NCBI GenBank assembly: GCA_963829955.1
Contig: CAWHKS010000017.1
Span: 234,727 to 298,726, forward strand
Length of the DNA: 64,000 nt
Reading direction: 5' to 3'
Origin: DASTFY01 sp963829955
GTDB taxonomy: Bacteria; Actinomycetota; Acidimicrobiia; Acidimicrobiales; Ilumatobacteraceae
Numbering within the stretch: the stretch's first letter is position 1; each line of letters begins with the position of its first letter. The translations under genes were made by a program, and so were the position numbers. Of the stretch, positions 17,135 through 25,667 are shown one piece after another. Below the pieces are notes generated by a model that worked only from the letters and a program-made list of their open reading frames with translations, was not told the origin of the DNA and searched no databases.

Positions 17135-18721
17135 TCAGAGGCGGTGCTCGGCGGCGAACTCCTCGGCCTGCATCTCGACGTCCCGCGGGCGGGCGCGGGC
17201 CGGCAGCCAGCGCAGGATGACGAAGACACCGATGAGGGTCACGAGCGCGCCAGCGCGCGAAGCCGTCGTCAGCCCGTCCATGAAGGCCGATCGGGCCGAC
17301 TGGGTGATCAGGCGGCCGGCCTCGCCGCCGACGCTCGTAGCCACTTGCAGCGCGCCGCCGACCGAGTCCTGCGCGGCGTCGACCGTGCTCGTCGAGATGT
17401 CGCTGCCGGACAGGGCGTCGACGACGCGCGTGCCGTAGATGGACGTGAAAACGCTGCCGAGGACGGCGACGCCCAGCGCACCGCCCACCTGGCGGGTCGT
17501 GTCGTTCACGGCGGAGCCGACGCCGGCCTTCGCCAGCGGCAACGACCCCATGATCGACTCGGTGGCGGGGGCCATCGTGAGCGCCAGGCCGCAGGCCATC
17601 ACGACCATCCGCCAGGCCAGCTGCGGGTACGGGGTGTCGGCGGACACGAACGACATGAGCAGCAGCCCCAACGTCGTGAGCGCCATGCCGGCCGCGACCA
17701 CCAGCTTGGTGCCGAAGTGGTGAACGAACCGGGGCGAGAGCGGCGCCACGATCATCATCGGCAGGGCGATGGCCAGCAGCCGCACGCCCGACTGCAGCGG
17801 GGAGTACCCCAGTACGAACTGCAAGTACTGGGTGTAGATGAAGACCGAGCCGAACATGGCGAAGAACGTGAGGGTGATGCCGGCACTGGCCGCGCTGAAC
17901 CTGGGGTTGCGGAAGAACCCGAAGTCGAGCATCGGGTGGTCGCTGTGCAGCTCCCACCACGCGAAGGCCACGAGCAGGATCACCGCGACCGCGAACATCC
18001 CGAGCGTCATCGGGTCGGTCCAGCCGTGGCGTGGGGCCTCGATGATGGCGAACAGAAGGGCGCCGAGCCCGGTGATCGACAGCACCGCCCCGAACGGGTC
18101 CAGCCGCGGCGCCGCAGGGTCCTTGGAGTCGGGGATGAGGAAGACGCCCGCGATCAGCCCGACGAGGACGATGGGCAGGTTCACGAGGAACACCGAGCCC
18201 CAGTAGAAGTGCTCGAGGAGGAAGCCTCCGGCCAGCGGGCCGAGGGCAGCCGCGAGGCCGGCGGTAGCCGCCCACACACCGATGGCCTTGCCCCGCTCGC
18301 GGTCGGGGAAGACGTTGGTGATGATGGAGAGGGTGGCGGGCATGATGAACGCCCCGCCCACCCCCATCGACGCCCGGCTGAGGATCAGCGTTTCCGGGGA
18401 GTCGGCCAGCGCGGAGGCCAGCGAGCCCAGCCCGAAGATCAGGAAGCCGACCTGGAGCGCCGGCCGGCGGCCGAACCGGTCACCGAGGCTGCCGGCGGTC
18501 AGCAGCAGCCCGGCGAACACGAGGGTGTAGCTGTCGACGATCCATTGGAGCTGGGTGTTGGTGGCGTCGAGCTCCCTGACGATGGCCGGCAAGGCCACGT
18601 TGAGGATCGAGTTGTCGAGGACGATGACGAGCAGGCTGAAGCACAGGACGGCGAGGATGAGCCAGCGCCGGTCCTCGGCGCCTTCATCTCGCCGAGCCTG
18701 CACCCGCTCCGAGACCCGCAT
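17135..18721 (-). CDS. DHA2-family MFS drug exporter (EmrB/QacA type)
   Basis: Predicted 528 residues with about 14 hydrophobic helices. Family motifs are LDNSILNVALPAI in helix 1, GSLGDRFGRRPALQVG in loop 2-3 (motif A), and GPLAGGFLLEHFYWGSVFLVN (motif C region). DHA2 pumps export drugs, dyes and metabolites by proton antiport. The start at 18721 (MRVSERVQ) is preceded by TACCCT with 7 bases between, which looks like a -10 box of a leaderless promoter. The coding frame is open far upstream, but that extension is antisense-like. It lies 128 bases downstream of the PIG-L deacetylase on the same strand and may belong to the same export or detoxification unit. Confidence 0.9.
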   Translation of the reverse strand: MRVSERVQARRDEGAEDRRWLILAVLCFSLLVIVLDNSILNVALPAIVRELDATNTQLQWIVDSYTLVFAGLLLTAGSLGDRFGRRPALQVGFLIFGLGSLASALADSPETLILSRASMGVGGAFIMPATLSIITNVFPDRERGKAIGVWAATAGLAAALGPLAGGFLLEHFYWGSVFLVNLPIVLVGLIAGVFLIPDSKDPAAPRLDPFGAVLSITGLGALLFAIIEAPRHGWTDPMTLGMFAVAVILLVAFAWWELHSDHPMLDFGFFRNPRFSAASAGITLTFFAMFGSVFIYTQYLQFVLGYSPLQSGVRLLAIALPMMIVAPLSPRFVHHFGTKLVVAAGMALTTLGLLLMSFVSADTPYPQLAWRMVVMACGLALTMAPATESIMGSLPLAKAGVGSAVNDTTRQVGGALGVAVLGSVFTSIYGTRVVDALSGSDISTSTVDAAQDSVGGALQVATSVGGEAGRLITQSARSAFMDGLTTASRAGALVTLIGVFVILRWLPARARPRDVEMQAEEFAAEHRL

Positions 18722-18849
18722 CCCGGCGAGGGTAGGACCGCGGCCCGACTCCTGCAAACCGTGCCGGAGCGTCCGGTCAGGCGACCACGGAGCGGGTCTT
18801 CCATCAGCAACAGGACCTGGAAGTCCGCGATCTGCCCCGCGTCGACGTC

Positions 18850-19599
18850 CTAGGACACGCCGGCGGGGACGCGAGCGGCGTCGACGAAGGCCTCGACCGC
18901 CCACCAGCGATCGAAAACGTCCTCGCCGACCGCCTCGATGAGCGGTCCGACCTGGCTGGCGTGGGCCCGCAGCGCGGCCGCCTTGCGGCGGGCCAGCCAG
19001 CCGTCGCATCGGACGATGGCCGCGGCCTCGTCCTCGGGTGTCTCCGGCGGGGTGGCCTCGGGGGGGAAGATGCCGATCTCCCCGTTGAGGCGGCCCCACT
19101 CCTGGTGGAACGAGGGGAGCAGCGTGGCGTACCAGAGCCGGGTGGCGGGGTGGTACCGGCGCCGGGCCGCCAAGGCCGCGGTCGTCCACGCCGACACGGC
19201 GCGGTGGTCGGGATGGGCAGTCATGCCGTCGGGACCGAAGGTGACGATCGTGTGCGGCTCGACGGCGTCGATGATCTCGCCGATCGTGGCGATGGCCTCG
19301 CCGGCGTCGGCCTCCGCGCAGGCGCCGTCGCCATAGCCGAGCCACCGGTGCTCCTCGACGCCGACGGCCGCGAGGCTGGCCGCCATCTCCTCGCGGCGCC
19401 GGCGGGCCAGCCGCGCCGGTGGCCAGCGAACCGGGTCGGCCGTGCCGTGCTCGCCGGTGGTCGCCGTGACGACGACCACCCGGCGACCGTGGCGCCGGGC
19501 CAGCGCCATGAGGCCGGCCGAGAGGTAGGCCTCGTCGTCGGGGTGGGCCCAGACACCGAGCACGGTGCCCAACTCGGCGGTGGGGTTCAGGGGTGTCAT
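18850..19599 (-). CDS. PIG-L family zinc deacetylase (LmbE-like)
   Basis: Predicted 249 residues. The zinc-binding signature AHPDDEAYLSAGL is near residue 18, and the second metal/active-site motif HPDHRAVS lies near residue 130, as in MshB, Mca and BshB. These enzymes deacetylate N-acetylglucosamine conjugates, or in the Mca case cleave mycothiol S-conjugates of toxins. The length is closer to BshB or generic LmbE proteins than to Mca (about 290). The start MTPLNPTAELGT has GGGAGCC upstream. It is divergent from the second SARP gene, and the gap between them contains two heptamers at 11-base spacing. A role in thiol-based detoxification with the adjacent exporter is possible but unproven. 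Confidence 0.88.
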   Translation of the reverse strand: MTPLNPTAELGTVLGVWAHPDDEAYLSAGLMALARRHGRRVVVVTATTGEHGTADPVRWPPARLARRRREEMAASLAAVGVEEHRWLGYGDGACAEADAGEAIATIGEIIDAVEPHTIVTFGPDGMTAHPDHRAVSAWTTAALAARRRYHPATRLWYATLLPSFHQEWGRLNGEIGIFPPEATPPETPEDEAAAIVRCDGWLARRKAAALRAHASQVGPLIEAVGEDVFDRWWAVEAFVDAARVPAGVS

Positions 19600-19648
19600 G
19601 GTCGGCTCCCGTGGGGGTTGCTCGGATGGGACGACGGTAGGGATGGGA

Positions 19649-19666
19649 CCTTCTCGCGGCCTTCCC
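19649..19666. promoter_or_regulatory. SARP-type operator: two heptamers at 11-bp spacing
   Basis: CCTTCTC, a 4-base spacer, then CCTTCCC; read on the minus strand these are GGGAAGG and GAGAAGG. The repeat starts exactly 11 bases apart. It lies in the divergent gap between the PIG-L gene (start 50 bases away) and the second SARP gene. The same heptamer, again at 11-base spacing, recurs at 24600 and 24711. Direct repeats of heptamers at 11-base spacing are the known SARP binding format. Confidence 0.55.
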
Positions 19667-19755
19667 CGCGCACCGGCACACCGGGCGTACGCGACGATCG
19701 CGCCCGTGCAGGACGTGGTGAGGGTGCCCGCGGGCGAAGAAGGCGGCGGGGGGCC

Positions 19756-22700
19756 ATGACAACGGTACGCATGGAACTGCTCGGTGGTTTCGATGTCACC
19801 GTGTCCGGGGCGCTGGTGCCGGCCCGGGCGTGGACCCGCAAACAGGCCGCCACCCTCGTCAAGCTCCTCGCCCTCCGGCCCGAGCGGCGGCTCCACCGCG
19901 AGCAGGTCCTCGACCTCGTCTGGCCGGACGACGCCATGGACACCGCGTCGGCCAAGTTGCACAAGGCCGCCCACTACGCCCGCAAGGTCACCGGTCACCC
20001 GGCGACAATCGTGCTCGGTGGCGACATGGTGCAGCTCTTCCCGGACACCGACGTGTCCGTCGACGCCATCGAGTTCGAGCAGACGGCCGCGGAGGCGGTC
20101 GCCGGTGCCGACGCCGCGCGGGCGGCCGAGGCGGCGCGGCTCTACCGCGGCGATCTGCTGCCCGACGACATCTACGAGGACTGGGCGGCGGCGCCCCGTG
20201 ACCGGCTGCGGCACCTCTACGTCGGCGTCCTCACGCTGCTGGAGCGGTGGCAGGACGTCGTCACCGTCGATCCCGGCGACGAGCGGGCGCACCTCGAGCT
20301 GATGCGGCAGTTCGTGGCCGCGGGAGACCGCTACGGCGCGCTCCGCCAGTACGACCGCCTGGACCGGACGCTCCGGACCGAGCTGGGGGTCCAGCCCGGT
20401 CGGGAAGCGGTCCAGCTTCGCGATCGCCTGCTCAACCAGGAGGCCACCGAGGCCCCCGAGGAGGAGACGCTGGTCGGGCGGGCGGGCGAGCTGGCTGCGC
20501 TCGGGCGGACGCTGGACGGTGCGGCGCGGCGCGGGGCGCGCACCGTCCTGCTCACCGGCGAACCAGGGATCGGCAAGACGGCGCTCCTGCGCCGCATGAC
20601 CGACGAGGCCGCCGCCCGGGGCTGGCGGGTCGGCGTGGGCGTCGGCGCGTCGATCGAGGGAGCGTGGGCGTACGCGCCGCTCCTCGACGCCGTGGCCGAC
20701 CTCTGCCGGCGCCATCCGGCGCTCCTCGACGGGCTGGCCGACCTCTACCGGCAGGAGATCGACAGGGTCCTGGCGGGGGTCGAGGCGCCGTGGTCCGGCC
20801 GGAACACGCATCAACGCCTCTTCGTGGCGGTGGCCGAGCTGCTGCGGCTGGCCGCGGCGACCACGGGCGCGGTGCTGGCCATCGACGACGTCCAAGACGC
20901 CGACGAGGCATCCGTCCGGCTGCTCCATTACCTGCCGCGCGCCCTCGCCGAGGCGAACGTGGTGCTCCTGCTCGCCCATCGCACCGGGCCGGACGCGCCG
21001 GCCACTCTCGACCAGCTCCGCACCAGCCTGCTCGGTCGCCACGGGGGGATCGAGCTCGAGCTGGCGCCGCTGGACGGCGAGGCCATCGACGAGCTCGTTG
21101 CCCGCCATGCCGCCGGCGCGTCCGTCGAGCAGCGCGAGCGCATCGCCATGCTCTGCCGCGGCAACCCCTACATGGCCATCGAGCTAGGCGAGCGGGCCGG
21201 CGGGCCGTCGTGGGCGGCCGACCTCGACGTCCTCGCCGTCGCCGGCATCCCTCCCGCGACCCGCGAGCTCCTGCAGCGCGTCGCGGTGGCCGGATCGACC
21301 TTCGACATCGACGAGTTCGTCGCGTTGTCGGGCTTGCCGGACGAAGAGGCCTTCGGCCAACTCGACCACGCCATCGCGCTGCGGATCCTGGAGCCGGCCG
21401 ACGCGGGCTTCCGCTTCCGTCACCGGTTGGTCCGGGACGCGCTCCTCGAGGATCTCCCACCCCACCGCCGCCAGCGCATCCATCGCGACACCGCGGACCG
21501 CCTGGAGGCGCTCGGAGCGTCGCCGGCGCGGGTCGGCCACCACTTGGTCGAGGCCGGTGAGGCCCGCCGGGCGGTGCCGCACCTGCTGGCCGCGGCCGAC
21601 ACGGAGGCGGCGCTCGGGGCGTACCGGGACGCCCTGGCCCTCCTCGAGGCCGTCCGGCCGGACGCCGTCGGTGCGGACCGGGCCCGGCTGTTGGTGCTGC
21701 GGGCCGATCTCCTCATGGCGATGGGTGATCCGGCCGCCGTCAGCGCCTATCGCGAGGCCCTCGAGCTGGCCGGGAAGGACGAGCGGCGCCGGCTGGTCGT
21801 TCGTTTGGCCCGGGCCGCGGTGATGGTCGGCGACCTCGACACGGCCGAGGTGTCGCTCGAGGGCATCGAGCCGGACGGCGGCCCTGACGACGGTGAGATC
21901 TTGCTCGCCCAGGGCCACACGGCGTACTTCAGGTCCGACTACCCGAAGGCCGCCGAGGTCGCGGAAGAGGCCCGCCGGCGGGTGCTGGCCGGCGATAAGA
22001 CATGGCAGGTCCTGGACCTGGTGTCGCTGCAGGGGCTGCTCGCCCATCAGCGTGGTGAGTGGTTCGACCGCATGCGGGGGGAGCTCCGCCGCACCCGCGA
22101 CGTGCCCGAGGTGGCCAACGCCGTCTTCGACGGCTACCTCTGCCCTGCCGAGTACCTGCTCTATGGCCCGACCCCCTATGACGACGTGATCGAGACGGCG
22201 CGAGGCCTGCGGGCCACCGCGCTGCGCAGCGGCGCCCTGCGCGCGGTGGCGTTCGCGTCGGCCCTCATCGGGGAGGCGGCGCTGCTGTCCGGCGACCTGG
22301 AGTTGGCCGCGCGGGAGCTGGAGGAGTCCGTCGATCTCCACCATGTGATCGGTTCATCGGCCGGCGAATCCCATTCCCTCCAGCGGCTGGCCGAGGTCCG
22401 CCTGGCCGCCGGCGACCGGGAGGGGGCGATGGCGCTCCTCGAACAGGCCCTTCCGCTGGCCAGGTGGTCGATCATCGCCAACCACCTCCTCCAGCGGATC
22501 TACGGCACCATGATCGCCGCCGCCCCTGACCCGCTCGTGGCGCGCGCGATCGTGGACCGGGCCGAGTCCACGCTCGGTCGGGAGGATCGCTGCAGCTTCT
22601 GCACGGTCATGCTCTCGGTCCCGGCGGTCGGTGCGTGCGCGGACGTCGGCGACTTCGAGCACGCCCGTCTTCACCTCAAGGAAGCAAGGCGCTCGAAGAC

Positions 22701-22884
22701 GATGTGGGAGGGCACGGCGTGGGAGGCCGCGGTCGCCGAGGCCGAAGCCCGGCTGGCGCAGGCCGAGGGTGTCGACGATCTGGCCGCCGAGCGGCTCCGC
22801 GTCGCCGTGGCCGGGTTCGAGCGGGCCGGACAGCCGCTCGACGTCGAACGCTGCCGGCAGCGGCTGGAGGCCGTCGGCGCCTGA
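19756..22884 (+). CDS. Large SARP/BTAD transcriptional activator with AAA ATPase and TPR domains
   Basis: Predicted 1042 residues. Residues about 1-90 form an atypical winged helix (RMELLGGFDVTVSG...LLALRPERRLHREQVLDLVW). Residues about 95-230 form a BTAD domain ending in TELGVQPGREAVQLRD. A helicase-like AAA/STAND ATPase follows, with P-loop GEPGIGKTALLRR and Walker B AVLAIDDVQDADEASV. The C-terminal half is TPR-like. It is not an ortholog of the SARP at 12908: the ATPase class differs (AAA_16 type rather than NB-ARC). ATG 19756 is used; ATG 19771 is an alternative. Its gene is flanked on both sides by intergenic regions carrying heptamers at 11-base spacing, making it the natural candidate to control PIG-L, itself, the ABC exporter and azlCD. 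Confidence 0.9.
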   Translation: MTTVRMELLGGFDVTVSGALVPARAWTRKQAATLVKLLALRPERRLHREQVLDLVWPDDAMDTASAKLHKAAHYARKVTGHPATIVLGGDMVQLFPDTDVSVDAIEFEQTAAEAVAGADAARAAEAARLYRGDLLPDDIYEDWAAAPRDRLRHLYVGVLTLLERWQDVVTVDPGDERAHLELMRQFVAAGDRYGALRQYDRLDRTLRTELGVQPGREAVQLRDRLLNQEATEAPEEETLVGRAGELAALGRTLDGAARRGARTVLLTGEPGIGKTALLRRMTDEAAARGWRVGVGVGASIEGAWAYAPLLDAVADLCRRHPALLDGLADLYRQEIDRVLAGVEAPWSGRNTHQRLFVAVAELLRLAAATTGAVLAIDDVQDADEASVRLLHYLPRALAEANVVLLLAHRTGPDAPATLDQLRTSLLGRHGGIELELAPLDGEAIDELVARHAAGASVEQRERIAMLCRGNPYMAIELGERAGGPSWAADLDVLAVAGIPPATRELLQRVAVAGSTFDIDEFVALSGLPDEEAFGQLDHAIALRILEPADAGFRFRHRLVRDALLEDLPPHRRQRIHRDTADRLEALGASPARVGHHLVEAGEARRAVPHLLAAADTEAALGAYRDALALLEAVRPDAVGADRARLLVLRADLLMAMGDPAAVSAYREALELAGKDERRRLVVRLARAAVMVGDLDTAEVSLEGIEPDGGPDDGEILLAQGHTAYFRSDYPKAAEVAEEARRRVLAGDKTWQVLDLVSLQGLLAHQRGEWFDRMRGELRRTRDVPEVANAVFDGYLCPAEYLLYGPTPYDDVIETARGLRATALRSGALRAVAFASALIGEAALLSGDLELAARELEESVDLHHVIGSSAGESHSLQRLAEVRLAAGDREGAMALLEQALPLARWSIIANHLLQRIYGTMIAAAPDPLVARAIVDRAESTLGREDRCSFCTVMLSVPAVGACADVGDFEHARLHLKEARRSKTMWEGTAWEAAVAEAEARLAQAEGVDDLAAERLRVAVAGFERAGQPLDVERCRQRLEAVGA

Positions 22885-22898
22885 CGCTCTCGAGAACC

Positions 22899-24578
22899 TC
22901 AGCGGACGGCCGTGCGGCGGTCCAGCACCCGGACGGCGGCGACGAGGAAGGCCGCGACGAACGCGACCAGGACGACCGCCGGCGTCACGGCGCCTCCGGA
23001 GAAAGCCTGCCCGTGCTGGTCGGTCACGAGGGCGGCGCCGGGTCCGTCGAACCTCGACGGCAGGTCCAGGATCCGGCCGAGCGACTCGAACGCCCACCGG
23101 TCGGGGGTCACCACGCTGATGAGTTGACCGGCGGTCGCCATGGCCTGGACCGGGAGCACGGCCCCGCCGAAGAGCACGGCCGGGAAACAGAGCATCGGCA
23201 GGGCCAGCGTCGCCTGGGACGGATCCGACACGGCCGCGGAGGTCAGCAGCCCTAAGGCGAGCGCGCCCAAGGCGTCGAGCATCAGGACGCCCACGAGCGC
23301 TGCGGTGGCACCCGCACCGGAGCCGGGGAGCCGGCCCGTGACGCGCAGCGCGCCGACCATGGCGACGACGACCACCAGCAGGACCGGTAGGAGCACGGCC
23401 ATCTTGGCCAGCAGGTAGGGCACCACGCCGACACCGACGTGGCGCTCGCGACGCACGACCGCCATCTCCGTTGTGATCTGCAGAAGGCCGTACGTCAGGC
23501 CGAAGAAGAAGGCCGCGAAGGCAAGCCAGTAGGTGGTGCCCACGGCGGCGAGCGGATCACCTCGGGGGTCGAACGCTCCCGGGCGGAAAAGGATCACGAA
23601 CATGCCGATGACCAGCACCGGCGCGCCGAGCATGATGGCGAGGGTCAGGCGATTGCGGGCCAACACCTCGAGGTTGCGGCGGCACATGACTGCCCACTGC
23701 TGGCGGGCGCGGTGGGGCGGACGGGACGTCCCGGCGGCGGGCGGCTGGCACCGCGGGCTGGGCGTCTCCGAGGGCGCGGCCGGCGGAGCAGGCTTCGGCA
23801 TCTCGCCGAGCACCCGGTAGAGGTCGGCGAGGGACGTCACGCCGAAGTGGTCGAGGGCGTCGTCGGGCCGGCCCTGGAAGGCGACCCAGCCGCCGGTCCC
23901 GAGGACGATCACCTCGTCGCACAGCGCCACGTCGTCAGGACTGTGGGTCGTCATCGTCACGGTCGACCCGTTGGCGGTCAGGCCTCGCAACGAGAGCATG
24001 AGAGCCCGCGCCGTGCCCGGGTCGAGTCCGGAGGTCGGTTCGTCGAGGAAGAAGGCGCGCGGTCCGGTCAGGAGTTCCACGGCGATGCTGACCCGCTTGC
24101 GCTGACCGCCACTCAGTCGCCCGACGGCGGTCGACGCTCGGTCGGTCAGTCCCAGCGCGTCGATCGTGTGGTCGACCCGTTCGTCGAGGGCCGGGCCGGT
24201 GAGTCCAGGCAGCCGGAGCCGCGCCGCGTACCGGATGGTCGCGAGTACGGACAGGTCGCGGTGGATGATGTCGTCCTGGGGGACGTACCCGATCGTGCCG
24301 TGGAGCTGCTCACGGTCGACGTGCACATCCCGGCCGTCGAGCAGCACCCGTCCTGAGCTGGCGGCGCGGAGGCCGGCGAGGGTCTCCAGCAGGGTCGTCT
24401 TGCCCGAGCCGCTGGCGCCGATGACCGTCACGAGCCGGCCCGGCTCGACGGCGACCGACACCTCGCTCAGGATCATGTTCCCGTTCTGTAGGACCCGGCT
24501 CACCGCCTCGGTCTCGATGCAGACGCCGCGCTGGCGCGGCTGGGGGGATGAGGTCGGGCGGAAGTCGACGGCAGTCAT
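22899..24578 (-). CDS. ABCG-like exporter: ATP-binding domain fused to ABC-2 permease
   Basis: Predicted 559 residues. An N-terminal ATPase (about residues 18-245) has Walker A GASGSGKTTLLETLAG, signature LSGGQRKRVSI, Walker B AFFLDEPTSGLD and the switch His in TMTTHSPDD. A proline-rich linker leads into a six-helix ABC-2 membrane domain (from about 300) with VRRERHVGVG and an ending RRTAVR. The orientation (ATPase first) and the LSGGQRKR signature are those of ABCG/White-type exporters. It probably works as a homodimer exporting a hydrophobic compound. It is convergent with the second SARP gene. Its promoter region has CCTTCTC heptamers repeated at 11 bases, ending about 22 bases upstream of the start. 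Confidence 0.9.
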   Translation of the reverse strand: MTAVDFRPTSSPQPRQRGVCIETEAVSRVLQNGNMILSEVSVAVEPGRLVTVIGASGSGKTTLLETLAGLRAASSGRVLLDGRDVHVDREQLHGTIGYVPQDDIIHRDLSVLATIRYAARLRLPGLTGPALDERVDHTIDALGLTDRASTAVGRLSGGQRKRVSIAVELLTGPRAFFLDEPTSGLDPGTARALMLSLRGLTANGSTVTMTTHSPDDVALCDEVIVLGTGGWVAFQGRPDDALDHFGVTSLADLYRVLGEMPKPAPPAAPSETPSPRCQPPAAGTSRPPHRARQQWAVMCRRNLEVLARNRLTLAIMLGAPVLVIGMFVILFRPGAFDPRGDPLAAVGTTYWLAFAAFFFGLTYGLLQITTEMAVVRRERHVGVGVVPYLLAKMAVLLPVLLVVVVAMVGALRVTGRLPGSGAGATAALVGVLMLDALGALALGLLTSAAVSDPSQATLALPMLCFPAVLFGGAVLPVQAMATAGQLISVVTPDRWAFESLGRILDLPSRFDGPGAALVTDQHGQAFSGGAVTPAVVLVAFVAAFLVAAVRVLDRRTAVR

Positions 24579-24599
24579 GTCCGGAACCTACGGAGCCCG

Positions 24600-24617
24600 C
24601 CTTCTCCCGACCTTCTC
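24600..24617. promoter_or_regulatory. SARP-type operator at the ABC exporter promoter
   Basis: CCTTCTC, CCGA, CCTTCTC: an identical heptamer repeated at exactly 11 bases, with 10 of 11 bases identical between the two units (GCCTTCTCCCG and ACCTTCTCCCG). On the coding strand of the ABC gene it reads GAGAAGG twice, 22 to 39 bases before the start codon, consistent with activation near the -35 or overlapping a short leader. It shares its heptamer with the site at 19649. Confidence 0.6.
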
Positions 24618-24710
24618 CCGCTGTCGTTCCGGCGGACAGCAGGTCATCACGTGATCTCCACGCGCTCTCCAAGCCTTCGCGCCCACTCAGGGCGGACCAT
24701 GGGACTTGTC

Positions 24711-24750
24711 CGGAAGGGCCCGGGAAGGTCCGGGGAAGCCGACCGGATGA
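24711..24750. promoter_or_regulatory. SARP-type operator: three to four heptamers in 11-bp register
   Basis: Heptamers CGGAAGG (24711), GGGAAGG (24722), GGGAAGC (24733) and a degenerate CGGATGA (24744) are each separated by 4 bases, so all are in strict 11-base phase. The consensus is the same GRGAAGG as at 19649 and 24600, now on the plus strand. The array ends 33 bases before the Shine-Dalgarno-led small reading frame at 24784 that precedes azlC. The rest of the 348-base gap (24579-24926) shows a palindrome ATCACGTGAT near 24645 and nothing else I can name. Confidence 0.6.
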
Positions 24751-24783
24751 GCATCCCCCCATCACGTCGCCAAGGAGACCGAG

Positions 24784-24930
24784 ATGATCGAGCAACTGTT
24801 CAGCGGGAGCGGTTTGTGGGCAGCAACGGCGTGCCGGTGGCACGCGGTGCCGACGTCGAGCCGTGACCGAGGGGCCAACCGCACCTGGCCGGGAACGGCC
24901 AAGCGCGCCCGCCCAGCACACGGGCGATGA
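24784..24930 (+). CDS. Putative 48-residue leader or small protein upstream of azlC
   Basis: A short reading frame begins MIEQLFSGSGLWAATA and ends RPAHGR. It is preceded by a strong AAGGAGA Shine-Dalgarno at ideal spacing, and its TGA overlaps the ATG of azlC (ATGA). These two features suggest translation and coupling to azlC. Against it, the C-terminal half is Arg/Pro-rich and looks like random GC-rich sequence, and no homolog is recognised. It could equally be a regulatory leader peptide. Confidence 0.3.
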   Translation: MIEQLFSGSGLWAATACRWHAVPTSSRDRGANRTWPGTAKRARPAHGR

Positions 24931-25667
24931 GCGTGTCGACCGTCAGAGCCGGGACGTCGACGGCAACGGCAACGAGCCAGGCGCCCGGCCTCCAGGGGTC
25001 GGGCGACCTACGCGAGGGCGCCATGGCCATGGCGCCGCTGCTGATCGGCTTCGCCCCTTACGCCGTCGTCGTCGGGTCGGTCATCGGCGCCCACAGCTCG
25101 CCGGCGGCAGGATGGGCGGGCATCTGGTTGATCTTCGGCGGCAGCGCGCACCTGGCCACGCTCAACGCACTCGACGACGGCAGCGCCCTGCTGGCCGCGC
25201 TCACGGGCCTGCTGGTCAACGCCCGGCTGCTCGTCTACAGCGCCTCGTTGAGCGGCCGATGGCGGCACCAGCCGCTCTGGTTCCGCTTCGCCGCGGCGCC
25301 GTTCATCGTCGATCCGACCTGGATGGTCGCCGACCAGCGCGCCCGCCGGCCCGGCACCCTGGCCGCGGAGCGCCGCCACTTCTTCGGCGCCGCGCTCAGC
25401 CTCGCCGCGGTGTGGGGGGCCCTCGCGACGCTCGGGATGCTGCTCGGGTCGCACGCCGGCGCCAGCCTGGGGCTGGACGTGGCCGTCCCGCTCTGCCTGT
25501 TCACGCTGGTCGCCCCCCGGATGCGCGACCGGCAGGGCGCGCTCGTCGTGCTGACCACCGGTGTCGTTGCCGTCCTGACCGCGGCGTGGCCCGCCGGCTC
25601 GGGGCTCATCGTCGCCCTGACCGCCGGCACCCTCGCCGGCACGGTCGCGTCCAAGGCGGCGTCATGA
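24927..25667 (+). CDS. azlC: AzlC family branched-chain amino acid exporter, large subunit
   Basis: Predicted 246 residues with about six membrane helices. The signature REGAMAMAPLLIGFAPYAVVVG near residue 30 and the helix VNARLLVYSASL match AzlC/YgaZ. With its AzlD partner it forms an exporter for branched-chain or related amino acids; loss or gain of the Bacillus homolog gives azaleucine resistance. The first 28 residues are Ser/Thr-rich and precede the family domain, so a later start (for example GTG or ATG near 25023) is possible. It overlaps azlD by 4 bases and follows the three-repeat element at 24711. Confidence 0.88.
   Translation: MSVSTVRAGTSTATATSQAPGLQGSGDLREGAMAMAPLLIGFAPYAVVVGSVIGAHSSPAAGWAGIWLIFGGSAHLATLNALDDGSALLAALTGLLVNARLLVYSASLSGRWRHQPLWFRFAAAPFIVDPTWMVADQRARRPGTLAAERRHFFGAALSLAAVWGALATLGMLLGSHAGASLGLDVAVPLCLFTLVAPRMRDRQGALVVLTTGVVAVLTAAWPAGSGLIVALTAGTLAGTVASKAAS

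Noticed and set aside
19600..21108. Minus-strand extension of the PIG-L frame to 21108
   Set aside because: It is antisense to the second SARP gene and has no domain signal; MTPLNPTAEL with a ribosome site is the real start.
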